Assembly: GCF_003298775.1 (NCBI RefSeq)
Contig: NZ_QNTQ01000030.1
Span: 1 to 47,775, forward strand
Reading direction: 5' to 3'
Length of the DNA: 47,775 bases
From: Rhodosalinus halophilus
Lineage (GTDB): Bacteria > Pseudomonadota > Alphaproteobacteria > Rhodobacterales > Rhodobacteraceae
The translations under genes and the position numbers were made by a program. Of the stretch, positions 35,295 to 43,975 are shown in pieces (position 1 is the stretch's first letter; every line of letters starts with the position of its first letter). Under the pieces are notes generated by a model. That model was not told the origin of the DNA, did no database searches, and saw nothing but the letters and a program-made list of their open reading frames with translations.

Positions 35295-35759
35295 TCAGGC
35301 GGCCTTGACGCGCTGCGCCTCGGTCAGGATCGCGTGCAGCTTGGCCGGGTCCGGGTTGGCCCGGAGCTTGGCGCAGATACCGCCGTCGCGCAGCGTCCGG
35401 GCCACCAGCGCCAGCGCCTTCAGGTGCTCCACGCCGGCCTCCTCGGGGGCGAAGAGCCCAAGGGCGATGTCGACCGGCTGGCGGTCAACTGCGTCGAAAT
35501 CCACGGGCCTTTCGAGGAGGATGAACACCCCGCGCATGTCCGCCAGCCCCGGCAGCCGCGCATGCGGGAGCGCCACGCCATGACCCACGCCGGTCGGCCC
35601 GAGCGCCTCGCGTTCCAGAAGCGCGTCAACGGCGGTCCCGGACTCGATTCCGTAGGCCGACTCGGCCAGATCGGCGAGGTCATGGATCAGCCGCTTCTTG
35701 CTGGAAGCGGATGTCACCACGCGCACGGCGTCGGGTTTCACGAGTTCCTGAAGAGTCAT
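35295..35759 (-). CDS. ptsN: Nitrogen-regulatory PTS IIA protein (EIIA-Ntr)
   Basis: 154 residues. It is the terminal phosphate acceptor of the nitrogen PTS relay, with the active histidine in GVALPHARLPGL. GVGHGVALPHA and the IIA fold match PtsN. It usually controls potassium, stringent-response and cell-envelope functions by phosphorylation state. It is 48 bp downstream of hpf in the same orientation, the conserved alphaproteobacterial order. Confidence 0.93.
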   Translation of the reverse strand: MTLQELVKPDAVRVVTSASSKKRLIHDLADLAESAYGIESGTAVDALLEREALGPTGVGHGVALPHARLPGLADMRGVFILLERPVDFDAVDRQPVDIALGLFAPEEAGVEHLKALALVARTLRDGGICAKLRANPDPAKLHAILTEAQRVKAA

Positions 35760-35807
35760 GTCCTGCCCGTTGTTCGGCCCCTTGCCAAAGGGCCGCGAGA
35801 TCCATGT

Positions 35808-36380
35808 TCAGGCCGGATCCTTCGGTTCTATCCAGCCGATGTTGCCGTCGTCGCGCCGGTAGACCACGTTCACGCCGTTCTTGGCCTCGTTTCGGAACAC
35901 CAGAACCGGCACGCCCGCCAGTTCCATCTGCATCACCGCCTCGCCGACCGACAACGACGGAATCTGCGTCTGCGTCTCCGCGACGATAACCGGTTGCAGC
36001 GTGTCGGGCTCCGAGTCGCTCTCGCCTTCCGGGGCGAGGATATACGAGGACGCGCCCATGACTTCAACGGGCTGCGGACGTTCGCGGTGATGATCCTTCA
36101 ACCTGCGCTTGTAGCGCCGCAGTTGCTTTTCCATCTTCGCGCAGCAGGCGTCGAAGGCGGCGTAGATGTCGGTCGCCGCGGCCTTCGCCTGCGCCGTGAG
36201 GCCGGTCGAGAGATGGACGGTCGCCTCGCAGACGTATTCGTGTGCGCTCTTCGAGAACACGACCTGGGCGTCCGTCGGACGCTTGGCGTATTTCTCGATC
36301 GCCGCGCCCAGTTCGGCCTTTACATGCGTGCTCAGCGCATCGCCGATGTCGATCTGCTTGCCGGTGACCTGGTAGCGCAT
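35808..36380 (-). CDS. hpf: Ribosome hibernation promoting factor, long form
   Basis: 190 residues from MRYQVTGKQIDIGDALSTHV, with AGGAG before ATG 36380. The N-terminal ~100 residues are the S30AE domain that binds the decoding centre. After a linker, the C-terminal ~55 residues (SVGEAVMQMELAGVPVLVFR) are the dimerisation domain of long HPF, so this single protein can form 100S ribosomes. It lies in the lpt/ptsN block. Confidence 0.93.
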   Translation of the reverse strand: MRYQVTGKQIDIGDALSTHVKAELGAAIEKYAKRPTDAQVVFSKSAHEYVCEATVHLSTGLTAQAKAAATDIYAAFDACCAKMEKQLRRYKRRLKDHHRERPQPVEVMGASSYILAPEGESDSEPDTLQPVIVAETQTQIPSLSVGEAVMQMELAGVPVLVFRNEAKNGVNVVYRRDDGNIGWIEPKDPA

Positions 36381-36624
36381 CCGCTCTCCTTTCCTGTGTC
36401 GCCGACCCCGGAGCAGACTGCGCCTGTTCCCGTCGGCTCCCGTCGCGGGCAGGGGGGGCGGATGGGCCGCCGCGCATCCGCCGACGACCCCGCGCCCGGC
36501 CCCGACCATCCGACCTGTCGCCTTCCGCACCGTCATTTGACGGGAGCGCGGGCCGCTCTGTCAATGACAAGCCGGGTCGGCGATCGGACGGCGGACGGCC
36601 GTGCCGCTGCGCCCTTGCGCTCGC

Positions 36625-37386
36625 TCATGAAATGCGAAAGTTCTCGCCAAGGTAGACGCGCCGCACGTTCTCGTTGCGCACGACTTCTGCCGGGCTGCCC
36701 GACATCAGCATGGTGCCGTCGTGCAGGATATAGGCCCGGTCCACGATCTCGAGCGTCTCGCGCACGTTGTGGTCGGTGATGAGCACGCCGATTCCGCGGG
36801 TCTTGAGATCTGCGACGAGATGGCGGATGTCGCCCACGCTGATCGGGTCGACGCCGGCGAAGGGCTCGTCGAGCAGCAGGTATTTCGGATCGGCCGCGAG
36901 GCAGCGCGCGATCTCGACGCGCCGCCGTTCGCCTCCCGAGAGCGCGAGCGCAGGGGCGCGGCGCAGGTGCTCGATCGAGAAATCCGACAGCAGCTCCTCG
37001 AGCCGCTCGCGGCGCTTGTGCCGGTCGCGCACGGCGATGTCGAGCACGGCGAGGATATTGTCCTCGACGCTGAGTCCGCGAAAGATCGACATTTCCTGCG
37101 GCAGATAGCCGATGCCCAGCCGCGCGCGCCGATACATCGGAAGCGCGGTCACGTCGCGCCCGTCCACCAGAACCTGCCCGCCCTCGGGCAGGATAAGTCC
37201 CGCGATGGCGTAGAAGCAGGTCGTCTTGCCCGAGCCATTGGGGCCCAGAAGGCCGACCACCTCGCCGCGGTGCAGTTCCATGCTCACGTCGCGGATCACG
37301 ACGCGCTTGCGGTAGCTCTTTCGCAAGTGGCGCACCTGAAGGCCCTGCGCGCCCTCGGTCACGGTGAGATTGGGCGCCGCGGTCAC
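36625..37386 (-). CDS. lptB: LPS export ABC transporter ATP-binding protein
   Basis: 253 residues from GTG 37386, overlapping the lptA stop (GTGA). ABC motifs: Walker A GLLGPNGSGKTT, Q-loop YLPQEMSIFRG, signature LALSGGERRRVEIAR, Walker B YLLLDEPFAGVDP and the H-loop ITDHNVRETL. It powers extraction of lipopolysaccharide from the inner membrane with LptFG (not in the window). rpoN, which often follows lptB in alphaproteobacteria, is absent; a 244-bp gap leads to hpf. Confidence 0.95.
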   Translation of the reverse strand: MTAAPNLTVTEGAQGLQVRHLRKSYRKRVVIRDVSMELHRGEVVGLLGPNGSGKTTCFYAIAGLILPEGGQVLVDGRDVTALPMYRRARLGIGYLPQEMSIFRGLSVEDNILAVLDIAVRDRHKRRERLEELLSDFSIEHLRRAPALALSGGERRRVEIARCLAADPKYLLLDEPFAGVDPISVGDIRHLVADLKTRGIGVLITDHNVRETLEIVDRAYILHDGTMLMSGSPAEVVRNENVRRVYLGENFRIS

Positions 37387-37880
37387 TCGCCGTTCTCCGG
37401 TTGAAGAACCGTGCGCACCCGCCCGGTCAGTTCCGCCTGCCCGGTTTCGAGCGTGACCTCCATGCGTTCGGCCGCGACGGTGGCGCGCCCCTGGCTCAGC
37501 AGCACCTCGCCCAGCATCACGATCCTGCCGCTCTCCACGTCGTAATCCGCGCGCTGCGCCTCGGCCGCGTCCTCGCCGTTGACGAGAAGCACGCCGCCGC
37601 GCGCCTCGAGGCGCTGGATGGTGTCGCCCTGCTCGCCGTAGAAGACCTGGACCTCCGGCGCGGTCAGCCGCATCGCGCCCTGAACGATCATGACGTCGCC
37701 GGTGAAGACTGCGATCCCACTTTCCTGATCCACGGAGAGTTGATCGGCGGTCACTTCCACGGGCGCGTCGGCGTCGGTGCCGCCGTCGCCGAAGCCCATC
37801 TCGGTCCCCTGAGACAGCAGAGGTTGCGCGCAAAGCGTCAGCACGCAGGCCGCAAAGATACAGTTGCGAAAGGATGCCAC
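37383..37880 (-). CDS. lptA: LPS transport periplasmic protein LptA
   Basis: 165 residues. The N-terminus MASFRNCIFAACVLTLCAQP is a signal peptide. The mature part has the OstA-type beta-jellyroll repeat (VEVTADQLSVDQESGIAVFT, GDVMIVQGAMRLTAPEVQVF, ADYDVESGRIVMLGEVLLSQ), with an acidic stretch just after the signal. It forms the periplasmic bridge carrying LPS from LptC to LptD. It sits between lptC and lptB with tight spacing. Confidence 0.88.
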   Translation of the reverse strand: MASFRNCIFAACVLTLCAQPLLSQGTEMGFGDGGTDADAPVEVTADQLSVDQESGIAVFTGDVMIVQGAMRLTAPEVQVFYGEQGDTIQRLEARGGVLLVNGEDAAEAQRADYDVESGRIVMLGEVLLSQGRATVAAERMEVTLETGQAELTGRVRTVLQPENGE

Positions 37881-37895
37881 GAAATGAACCGTTCT

Positions 37896-38501
37896 CTACC
37901 CCTGGGGGTCGTATAGCAGCTTGACGCCTTCGGTGAAAAGCAGCCGCGCGCCGGTCTCCTCCGTGGCGCCGCTGACATGCATGCGTCCGGCGCTGAGCCG
38001 GCCGGCGGGGCCGCGCCCCGTCACCGGCCCGAGGCTGTCCATCGAAAGGCGGTCGAGATCGACGCGGAAACGCTCCGACTGCAGCCGGTAGCCGGTCGAG
38101 CTCTCGATCTCGACGCCGCCCGACAGAAGAGCTTCGCCCGCCGCTTCGTCGAGCAGTCCGGCGCGGGCGGCAAGCCGCACCTCGCTGCCGTCGGGCAGGC
38201 GGGCCGTGGCGACGAGTTCTTCCGCCAGCGCGCGGCCCTCCGTGCCCGGCTCCGGGCGGGCGCGCCGGGCGGTCACCGTCAGGTCGGTGCCGTCCTCCGT
38301 CAGGCCCGCGTAGGAGGGGCGGGTCACCTGCTCGCCGGTCGTCAGGTCCGAGGGGCGCCCTTCGATCCAGCGCGGGATGTCCGTGGGATCGCTCTGCCGC
38401 GAGAGCAGGAAAAGCACGGAGAGCATCACCAGCGCCGCGAGCGGCAGCAGGATCTTGAGCCACGCCACGAGGCGGGAATATGTGTTGTCGCCCAGAGCCA
38501 T
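37896..38501 (-). CDS. lptC: LPS export protein LptC
   Basis: 201 residues from MALGDNTYSRLVAWLKILLP. An ATG at 38540 would overlap the rnd stop and add 13 residues; the shorter form matches the family start. A single membrane anchor (LLPLAALVMLSVLFLLS) is followed by a periplasmic jellyroll (LTTGEQVTRPSYAGLTEDGT, GVEIESSTGYRLQSERFRVD). It receives LPS from LptBFG and passes it to LptA. It lies 15 bp upstream of lptA. Confidence 0.88.
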   Translation of the reverse strand: MALGDNTYSRLVAWLKILLPLAALVMLSVLFLLSRQSDPTDIPRWIEGRPSDLTTGEQVTRPSYAGLTEDGTDLTVTARRARPEPGTEGRALAEELVATARLPDGSEVRLAARAGLLDEAAGEALLSGGVEIESSTGYRLQSERFRVDLDRLSMDSLGPVTGRGPAGRLSAGRMHVSGATEETGARLLFTEGVKLLYDPQG

Positions 38502-38539
38502 CCGCCGTCCGTCGTCCCGCACGGCGGGGTCGCCGCGCA

Positions 38540-39151
38540 TCAGTGGGAGAAGATGTCCTCCTCCGGCCATCCCGCAAGGTCGAGAATCGCCCGCGTGGGG
38601 AGAAAGGCGAAGCAGGCCTCGGCGAGTTCCAGCCGTCCTTCGCGCATCAGCATCGCCACGAGCGCCTCGCGCAGCCGGTGCAGGTAGAGCACGTCCGAGG
38701 CCGCGTAGTCGAGCTGCGCGGGCGTGAGCGTGTCCGCGCCCCAGTCGCTCGACTGCTGCTGCTTGGAGATGTCGATGCCCAGAAGTTCCTGTGTCAGCAC
38801 CTTCAGCCCGTGCCGGTCGGTATAGGTGCGCACGAGCTTCGAGGCGATCTTGGTGCACCAGACCGGCGCGGCGAGGCTGCCGAAGGCATTGTAGAGCGCG
38901 GCGATGTCGAACCGCCCGAAATGAAACAGCTTCAGGACCGCATCATCCTCGAGCAGTCGCTGAAGATTGGGGGCGGCGGATTGATCCCGTCCGATCTGCA
39001 CCAGATGCGCGGACCCGTCGCCGCCCGAAAGCTGCACCACGCAGAGCCGGTCGCGATGCGGGTTCAGGCCCATCGTCTCGCAATCCACGGCCACCACCGG
39101 GCCGAGATCGAGCCCGTCGGGCAGATCGCCTTGATAGAGATGCGTCGTCAA
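38540..39151 (-). CDS. rnd: Ribonuclease D, short form
   Basis: 203 residues. A DEDDy 3'-5' exonuclease: VVAVDCETMGLNPHRD (Asp/Glu), FHFGRFDIAALY (Asp) and LDYAASDVLYLHRL (Tyr-Asp). It lacks the HRDC domains of E. coli RNase D, which is common for the short alphaproteobacterial form. It trims tRNA and other RNA 3' ends. It is the first gene of the leftward block leading to lptC. Confidence 0.92.
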   Translation of the reverse strand: MTTHLYQGDLPDGLDLGPVVAVDCETMGLNPHRDRLCVVQLSGGDGSAHLVQIGRDQSAAPNLQRLLEDDAVLKLFHFGRFDIAALYNAFGSLAAPVWCTKIASKLVRTYTDRHGLKVLTQELLGIDISKQQQSSDWGADTLTPAQLDYAASDVLYLHRLREALVAMLMREGRLELAEACFAFLPTRAILDLAGWPEEDIFSH

Positions 39152-40022
39152 CTGCCTCGCCCCCGGCCCGTTCGTTTCTGCGCTGCGGGAGTACTTGCTG
39201 GAGTGGCGGGTTGCAACTCCGAGCCCGTCTTGCGGCGCAGCTGACGGCCGCCCCGATGGCTACCCTGTGCACCGCCGATTCGGACGTGGATGCGTGCGCC
39301 ATGCGGCAGCGCGGGGAGATATTCTGAATTTGAAATATGGCGTGAGTCAACGAAGGGTTGAGTTCTCGGCGCGCCGTCTGTCGCGCCGACTGTCGTCCGA
39401 CGGGCGAGGGCGGTGGCCGAGCGGCGTGTCTTTCGTGCTTCTGGCGCATTTTCTCTGGCCTGCCATGGCATCTCTACAATGGACACGGCGGCCTCCGATT
39501 GTTGCGCGGGGGTCAACGCGCGTCGCGTCGACTTCAGCATTCGGGCCTGAGGTCGAGGAATGTCTTTCGGCCTGAAACAGCCCGGCGCGCGGCGCGGGTT
39601 TGCCCGGCGAACGGACCGTGACGGATGCGCGAAACGCGCGACATGCGCCCGCGGGCAGCCCGCCGTGCAGCTCGCTTAGCGACAATCGCGCCGCCGATAT
39701 CCCGGTCTGTTCGCCCGAAAGTTGTAGCTTGGGGAAGCGGCTTGACGGGTGGCGGCGCGCCATTCATCTTGCTGAATTAGGCGAAAAAAAGGCAAAATTA
39801 GGGATCATCGTGCAATCCGGTTGCAGCTGATGTTCCTGGAGACGGTGAAGGATGAGGGTCGCCGCGCGCGGTCGCTTCGATCGGCCCGGCAAAGTGTGTG
39901 ATGTAATCCGGTCCTTCCATTCACTCGAAGGGTGCCAAGGGGTCAGGGGGCTGCCCTCGCCGCGAAATGCGGCGGCACGCGACGACGGGATGGTCCGGGA
40001 ACGCTCTGGTGGAGAGAAACGG
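39152..40022. other. 870-bp non-coding region between rnd and the ExoY-like gene
   Basis: I see no convincing gene: the ORFs on both strands lack ribosome sites and family motifs. An A-rich stretch near 39775-39803 holds ATTAGG twice (39776-39781, 39797-39802; 21 bp apart, about two helix turns), followed by the dyad TGCAA-TCCGG-TTGCA (39811-39825). This may be the control region of the exopolysaccharide genes. Confidence 0.5.
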
Positions 40023-40715
40023 ATGAACGTTGAAATGCGCCAGCCCCTGTCGCGCGCCCGGCATGTCGTGCCACCGGCAAGCGCGTCGCCCCTGGATCAG
40101 GTCGATCGTGGCCTCTATCGTCGGTTTCTCAAACGCGGGCTCGACCTTTTGCTCGTAGCGCTCGCCTTGCCTGTCGCCGTGGCTCTGCTGTTGCCCTTCG
40201 CGATCCTCGTGGCGCTCGACGGCCACTCGCCCTTCTACCGGCAGACGAGGCTGGGGCGCGAGGGGCGCGTGTTCGCGATGTGGAAGCTGCGCAGCATGGT
40301 GCCGGATGCCGACCGTTTGCTGGAGGAATATCTCGCCAGGTCGCCCGAGGCCCGCGAGGAATGGAATCGTGACCAGAAGCTGCGGCAAGATCCTCGCATC
40401 ACCCGCATCGGAGCCTTCATCCGCAAGACGTCGATCGACGAGTTGCCGCAGCTGTGGAATGTGCTCAAGGGCGACATGTCGCTGGTGGGACCGCGGCCGA
40501 TGATGCCCTGCCAGCGGGATCTCTACCCCGGAATCGCCTATTACGCGATGCGGCCGGGGATCACCGGGTACTGGCAGACAGCGGTGCGCAACGAATCGAG
40601 TTTCGCGGAGCGGGCGCTCTACGATACCTGCTACTTCCGCGACCTTTCGCTTTTCACCGACCTGCGCATCCTGGTGCGGACAGTGGCGGTGCTGGCGCGG
40701 CCGAACGGTCACTAG
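40023..40715 (+). CDS. Initiating sugar transferase (ExoY/PssY-like)
   Basis: 230 residues from ATG 40023, with GGAGAG upstream. One membrane segment (LDLLLVALALPVAVALLLPF) precedes the bacterial sugar-transferase domain: PFYRQTRLGREGRVFAMWKL, LRSMVPDAD, TRIGAFIRKTSIDELPQLWN and GDMSLVGPRPMMP. It transfers the first sugar phosphate to undecaprenyl phosphate to start a polysaccharide repeat unit at the inner membrane. It heads the second glycan set. Confidence 0.92.
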   Translation: MNVEMRQPLSRARHVVPPASASPLDQVDRGLYRRFLKRGLDLLLVALALPVAVALLLPFAILVALDGHSPFYRQTRLGREGRVFAMWKLRSMVPDADRLLEEYLARSPEAREEWNRDQKLRQDPRITRIGAFIRKTSIDELPQLWNVLKGDMSLVGPRPMMPCQRDLYPGIAYYAMRPGITGYWQTAVRNESSFAERALYDTCYFRDLSLFTDLRILVRTVAVLARPNGH

Positions 40716-40831
40716 TCGCCGAAGTCGTTGCGGCGGGGCAGGACAGGCCGGCGGCGATATGCTAGCCGAGGGGCGTGGCGGCGCCTGAGGCGCGGTCCTG
40801 GGGGCGCAGAACGGGATCAGGTGGCGGGACC

Positions 40832-42223
40832 ATGCCCAACCCCCTTGCTCAACTCATGCTCGTGCTGTGGCCGGTGGTCACGATCTTGCTGTTCCGCAAG
40901 CTGCAGCCGGACAGGGCGCTTATATGGTCGATGCTCGCCGCCTATCTGATCCTGCCGCCGCCGCCCGCGGGATTCGATTTCCCGCTCATTCCGCCGATGA
41001 CCAAATCCAGCATTCCCGCGATGGCCGCGATCATCGCGGTGGTCGCGCTGGTGGAGCGCGAGCGCTCGCTGCTTCCCGAGAGTCCGCTCGGCCGGCTCCT
41101 GATCGCGGTCTTCGTGCTCTCGCCGTTCGCCACCTCTTTCACCAATGGCGAACTGGTGATCTGGGGCGACACCGTCTTGCCGGGGCTGGACATGAAGGAT
41201 GCGGTGTCGATGTCGGTGCGCCAGTTCTTCCATCTGGTGCCGTTTCTCCTCGCCCGCTGGCTTCTCGTCGGTAGCGAAAGCCATCGCGCGCTGCTCGTGG
41301 CCCTGGTCGCCGGGACGCTCGTCTACACCGCCCCAATGCTGATCGAGCTGCGGATGAGTCCGCAGATGAACATCTGGATCTATGGCTATTTCCAGCATTC
41401 CTTCGACCAGATGGTCCGCTACGGGGGCTACCGGCCCATCGTCTTTCTCCAACATGCGCTCTGGGCCGCCTTTCTGACGATGTCGGCGGCGGTCGCGGCG
41501 GTCGGGCTGGTGAAGTACGAGCCGCGCCGCAGCCTCCGCGCGCTCTGGCTCCTCTCGTCCATATGGCTGCTGGTCATGCTCGTGCTGTCGAAATCCTATG
41601 CGCCGCTTCTCTACGGGCTGCTGATCGTCCCGATGGTGCTGCTGATGTCGACGCGCATGCAGCTCACGGTGGCGGCGGTGGTCGCGCTCCTAGCGGTCTC
41701 CTACCCGATGCTCAAGGGCGCGCAGATGATCCCGACCGAGACGATTCTCGCTGCGGCGGAACGCATCGGTCCGGATCGCGCGAATTCCCTGGAATTCCGA
41801 TTCGACAACGAGGCCGTGCTCCAGGAGCGGGCGCAGGAGAAGCCGCTCTTCGGTTGGGGAAGCTGGGGCCGCAACCACGTCTTCGACGACAGCGGCCGGC
41901 AGCTGACCATCTCGGACGGTCGCTGGATCATAACGCTCGGCGTCTACGGATGGGTCGGCTTTCTCGCGGAGTTCTGGCTGATTGCGCTGCCGATTCTGAT
42001 GATCTGGCGCGAAGCCTTCCGAACGGGCGCGCCCGTGTCGCCCTATGCCGGGCCGTTGGCGCTGCTGCTGGCGATCAATCTTGTCGACATGATCCCGAAC
42101 GCGACGCTGACGCCGCTCACCTGGCTCATCGCAGGGACGCTTTGGGGCATGGCCGAGGTGCCGCAGGCCAGTCAGCGCCCAGGCTTCGCCCCGGTCGATC
42201 GGGTCTGGCGCTCGGTAATGTGA
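40832..42223 (+). CDS. Wzy/O-antigen-ligase-like membrane protein
   Basis: 463 residues from MPNPLAQLMLVLWPVVTILL. About ten or more hydrophobic segments are spread along its length, with a large periplasmic loop before the last helices containing LEFRFDNEAVLQERAQEKPL and FGWGSWGRNHVFDDSGRQLT, the G-W-G-x-x-G-R-N pattern seen in polysaccharide polymerases/ligases of this group. It probably polymerises repeat units made from the ExoY-like product. It is 116 bp downstream of that gene. Confidence 0.8.
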   Translation: MPNPLAQLMLVLWPVVTILLFRKLQPDRALIWSMLAAYLILPPPPAGFDFPLIPPMTKSSIPAMAAIIAVVALVERERSLLPESPLGRLLIAVFVLSPFATSFTNGELVIWGDTVLPGLDMKDAVSMSVRQFFHLVPFLLARWLLVGSESHRALLVALVAGTLVYTAPMLIELRMSPQMNIWIYGYFQHSFDQMVRYGGYRPIVFLQHALWAAFLTMSAAVAAVGLVKYEPRRSLRALWLLSSIWLLVMLVLSKSYAPLLYGLLIVPMVLLMSTRMQLTVAAVVALLAVSYPMLKGAQMIPTETILAAAERIGPDRANSLEFRFDNEAVLQERAQEKPLFGWGSWGRNHVFDDSGRQLTISDGRWIITLGVYGWVGFLAEFWLIALPILMIWREAFRTGAPVSPYAGPLALLLAINLVDMIPNATLTPLTWLIAGTLWGMAEVPQASQRPGFAPVDRVWRSVM

Positions 42224-42286
42224 CCGGCCCCCAATACCGAGACACCCCCGTCAGGCGCATGCCCCAACCAAGCCAGGACATCCCGA

Positions 42287-43588
42287 ATGCCCGCCGATAC
42301 CTCCAGACCCCGCGTCCTGCTGCTCGCGGACGACTGCAACCCTGAATGGCCGTCGCTGCCGGTCGTGGGCTATAAATATGCCCGCGCGCTCGCGCAGGTC
42401 GCGCAAGTGACGCTGGCCACGCATGTCCGCAACCGCGCGAACATCGAGGCCGCCGGCGACCGGCTCGACGTCGCCTATATGGACAACGAGTACATCGCGG
42501 CGCCGTTACACCGGATCTCGCGCAGGCTGCGCGGCGGCGACGAAGTGGCGTGGTCCACTTCGATGGCGTTTGCCTATCTTCCCTATCTCGCCTTCGAGCG
42601 CGAGGTCTGGCGTCACTTCAGCGGCGCGCTGCGCGCCGGAGACTTCGACATCGTGCACCGGATCACGCCGATGTCCCCGACGCTGCCCAGCTTCATGGCC
42701 GGCCGCACGCCGCAGCCCTTCGTGCTGGGGCCGCTCAACGGGAACCTCGACTGGCCGCGGGCCTTCGCGGCCGAGCGCACGCGCGAGCGCGAGCGCCTGC
42801 GCACTCTGAGGAGGGCCTACCGTTTCCTGCCCTACGCGCGGCGCACACAGTCACGCGCGGCCTGCATCCTCGCCGCCTTCGAGCACACGCGCGCGGATCT
42901 CTGGGCCGCCGATCCCGCGCGCGTTCTGATGATGCCTGAAATCGGCTTCGATCCTGCGATCTTTCACGACCGCGGCGCCGCGCCGTCAGGCGCCCGGGGC
43001 CCGGACGGGCGCGTGCATTTTCTCTACGCGGGCCGTCTCGTGCCCTACAAGCTGCCCGAGTTGCCGCTGCGCGCGGTAGCCGGTTCGGACCTGCTGCGCC
43101 GGCACAAGCTGCACGTGGTGGGCGACGGGCCCGAGCGGCCGCGCCTCGAGGCGATCATCCGGGAAGAGGGGCTGGAGGACTGCGTGACGCTCGAAGGCCG
43201 CACGGATCAGGCCGGCGTGGCCGACTGGATGCGGGGCTGCGACGTCTTCGTGTTTCCGTCGATCCGGGAACTCGGCGCCGGCGTGGTGATCGAGGCGATG
43301 GCCTCGGGCATGCACTGCCTCGTCACGGACTACGGCGCGCCGGCTGCGCTCGCTGCGCAAGGCAGAGGCGACCGGATGCCGATGGCGCCCTTCGAAGATC
43401 TTGTCGCCGGCTTCCGCAAGGCGATGGAGCGCGCGGCGACAGAGCGCGAACGGAGCGCCCGCATCGCGTCGGAAGGACAGGCCTATGCCGAAGCGCAGTT
43501 CACGTGGGCCCGCAAGGCCGAAAAGACGGTGGGACTGTATCGGGCGCTGATCGAGGGGGCGCCCCTGCCTGCACTGGGCTATGAATGA
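42287..43588 (+). CDS. Glycosyltransferase family 4 (GT-B)
   Basis: 433 residues. The N-terminal half binds acceptor (VLLLADDCNPEWPSLPVVGY). The C-terminal half carries the GT4 donor-binding pattern: VHFLYAGRLVPYKLPELPLR, KLHVVGDGPERPRLEAII, CVTLEGRTDQAGVADWM and VFVFPSIRELGAGVVIEAMA (the E-x7-E motif region). No membrane segment. It would add a sugar from a nucleotide donor to the lipid-linked unit. It is the last recognisable gene of the second glycan set. Confidence 0.9.
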   Translation: MPADTSRPRVLLLADDCNPEWPSLPVVGYKYARALAQVAQVTLATHVRNRANIEAAGDRLDVAYMDNEYIAAPLHRISRRLRGGDEVAWSTSMAFAYLPYLAFEREVWRHFSGALRAGDFDIVHRITPMSPTLPSFMAGRTPQPFVLGPLNGNLDWPRAFAAERTRERERLRTLRRAYRFLPYARRTQSRAACILAAFEHTRADLWAADPARVLMMPEIGFDPAIFHDRGAAPSGARGPDGRVHFLYAGRLVPYKLPELPLRAVAGSDLLRRHKLHVVGDGPERPRLEAIIREEGLEDCVTLEGRTDQAGVADWMRGCDVFVFPSIRELGAGVVIEAMASGMHCLVTDYGAPAALAAQGRGDRMPMAPFEDLVAGFRKAMERAATERERSARIASEGQAYAEAQFTWARKAEKTVGLYRALIEGAPLPALGYE

Positions 43589-43975
43589 CCCTTGCCGCGG
43601 TTTGGCGCGGGTTTTTTGGTGTCTTGATGTTGGCCGATTCGTGGCGGTTTGTTCGGGTTTTCGGACAATTTGTCGTGGGTTTGGGGACTGTTTCGCGGGT
43701 TTGCGGGGTTGGGCTGGGGTTTGTGGGCCGGATGTTGTGGGGCGTGTTGTTTTTTCCACGAGGTGCTGTGGGTTTCGGGGTGTCGGGGTCGATCTCGTGG
43801 TGACGCGGGCGGGCGGGGCTGATAAGGTTCTGGAGGCCCGTCCCGGGCCTGTTTGCAGAGTGCATTTCGACTTGAAGATAGAGTTTTCCGGGATCCTGTG
43901 GTTCCGGCATCCGGGCTTGCCCCGGATGCCGGCGCTGTGGTGCGGTTTCGGGGGATTCCGGCGAGGAGGCGGTGG
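43589..43975. other. G+T-skewed non-coding stretch ahead of the type I secretion genes
   Basis: From about 43600 to 43800 the + strand is strongly enriched in G and T, with many GGGTTT-like blocks and few A or C. A 72-codon ORF (43585-43803, hydrophobic) overlaps the preceding stop but is explained by the composition. The last 170 bp are more ordinary and lead to GAGGAGG before the ATG at 43976. Confidence 0.6.

Noticed and set aside
36625-38577. A 650-codon open frame containing lptB at its end
   Set aside because: Only the last 253 codons are LptB; the upstream part runs over lptA and lptC in the wrong frame and has low-complexity Arg/Gly-rich sequence.
43585-43803. 72-codon hydrophobic ORF overlapping the GT4 stop (ATGA)
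   Set aside because: The hydrophobic residues follow directly from the G+T bias; no ribosome site of its own and no recognisable membrane-protein layout. Kept only as a note.
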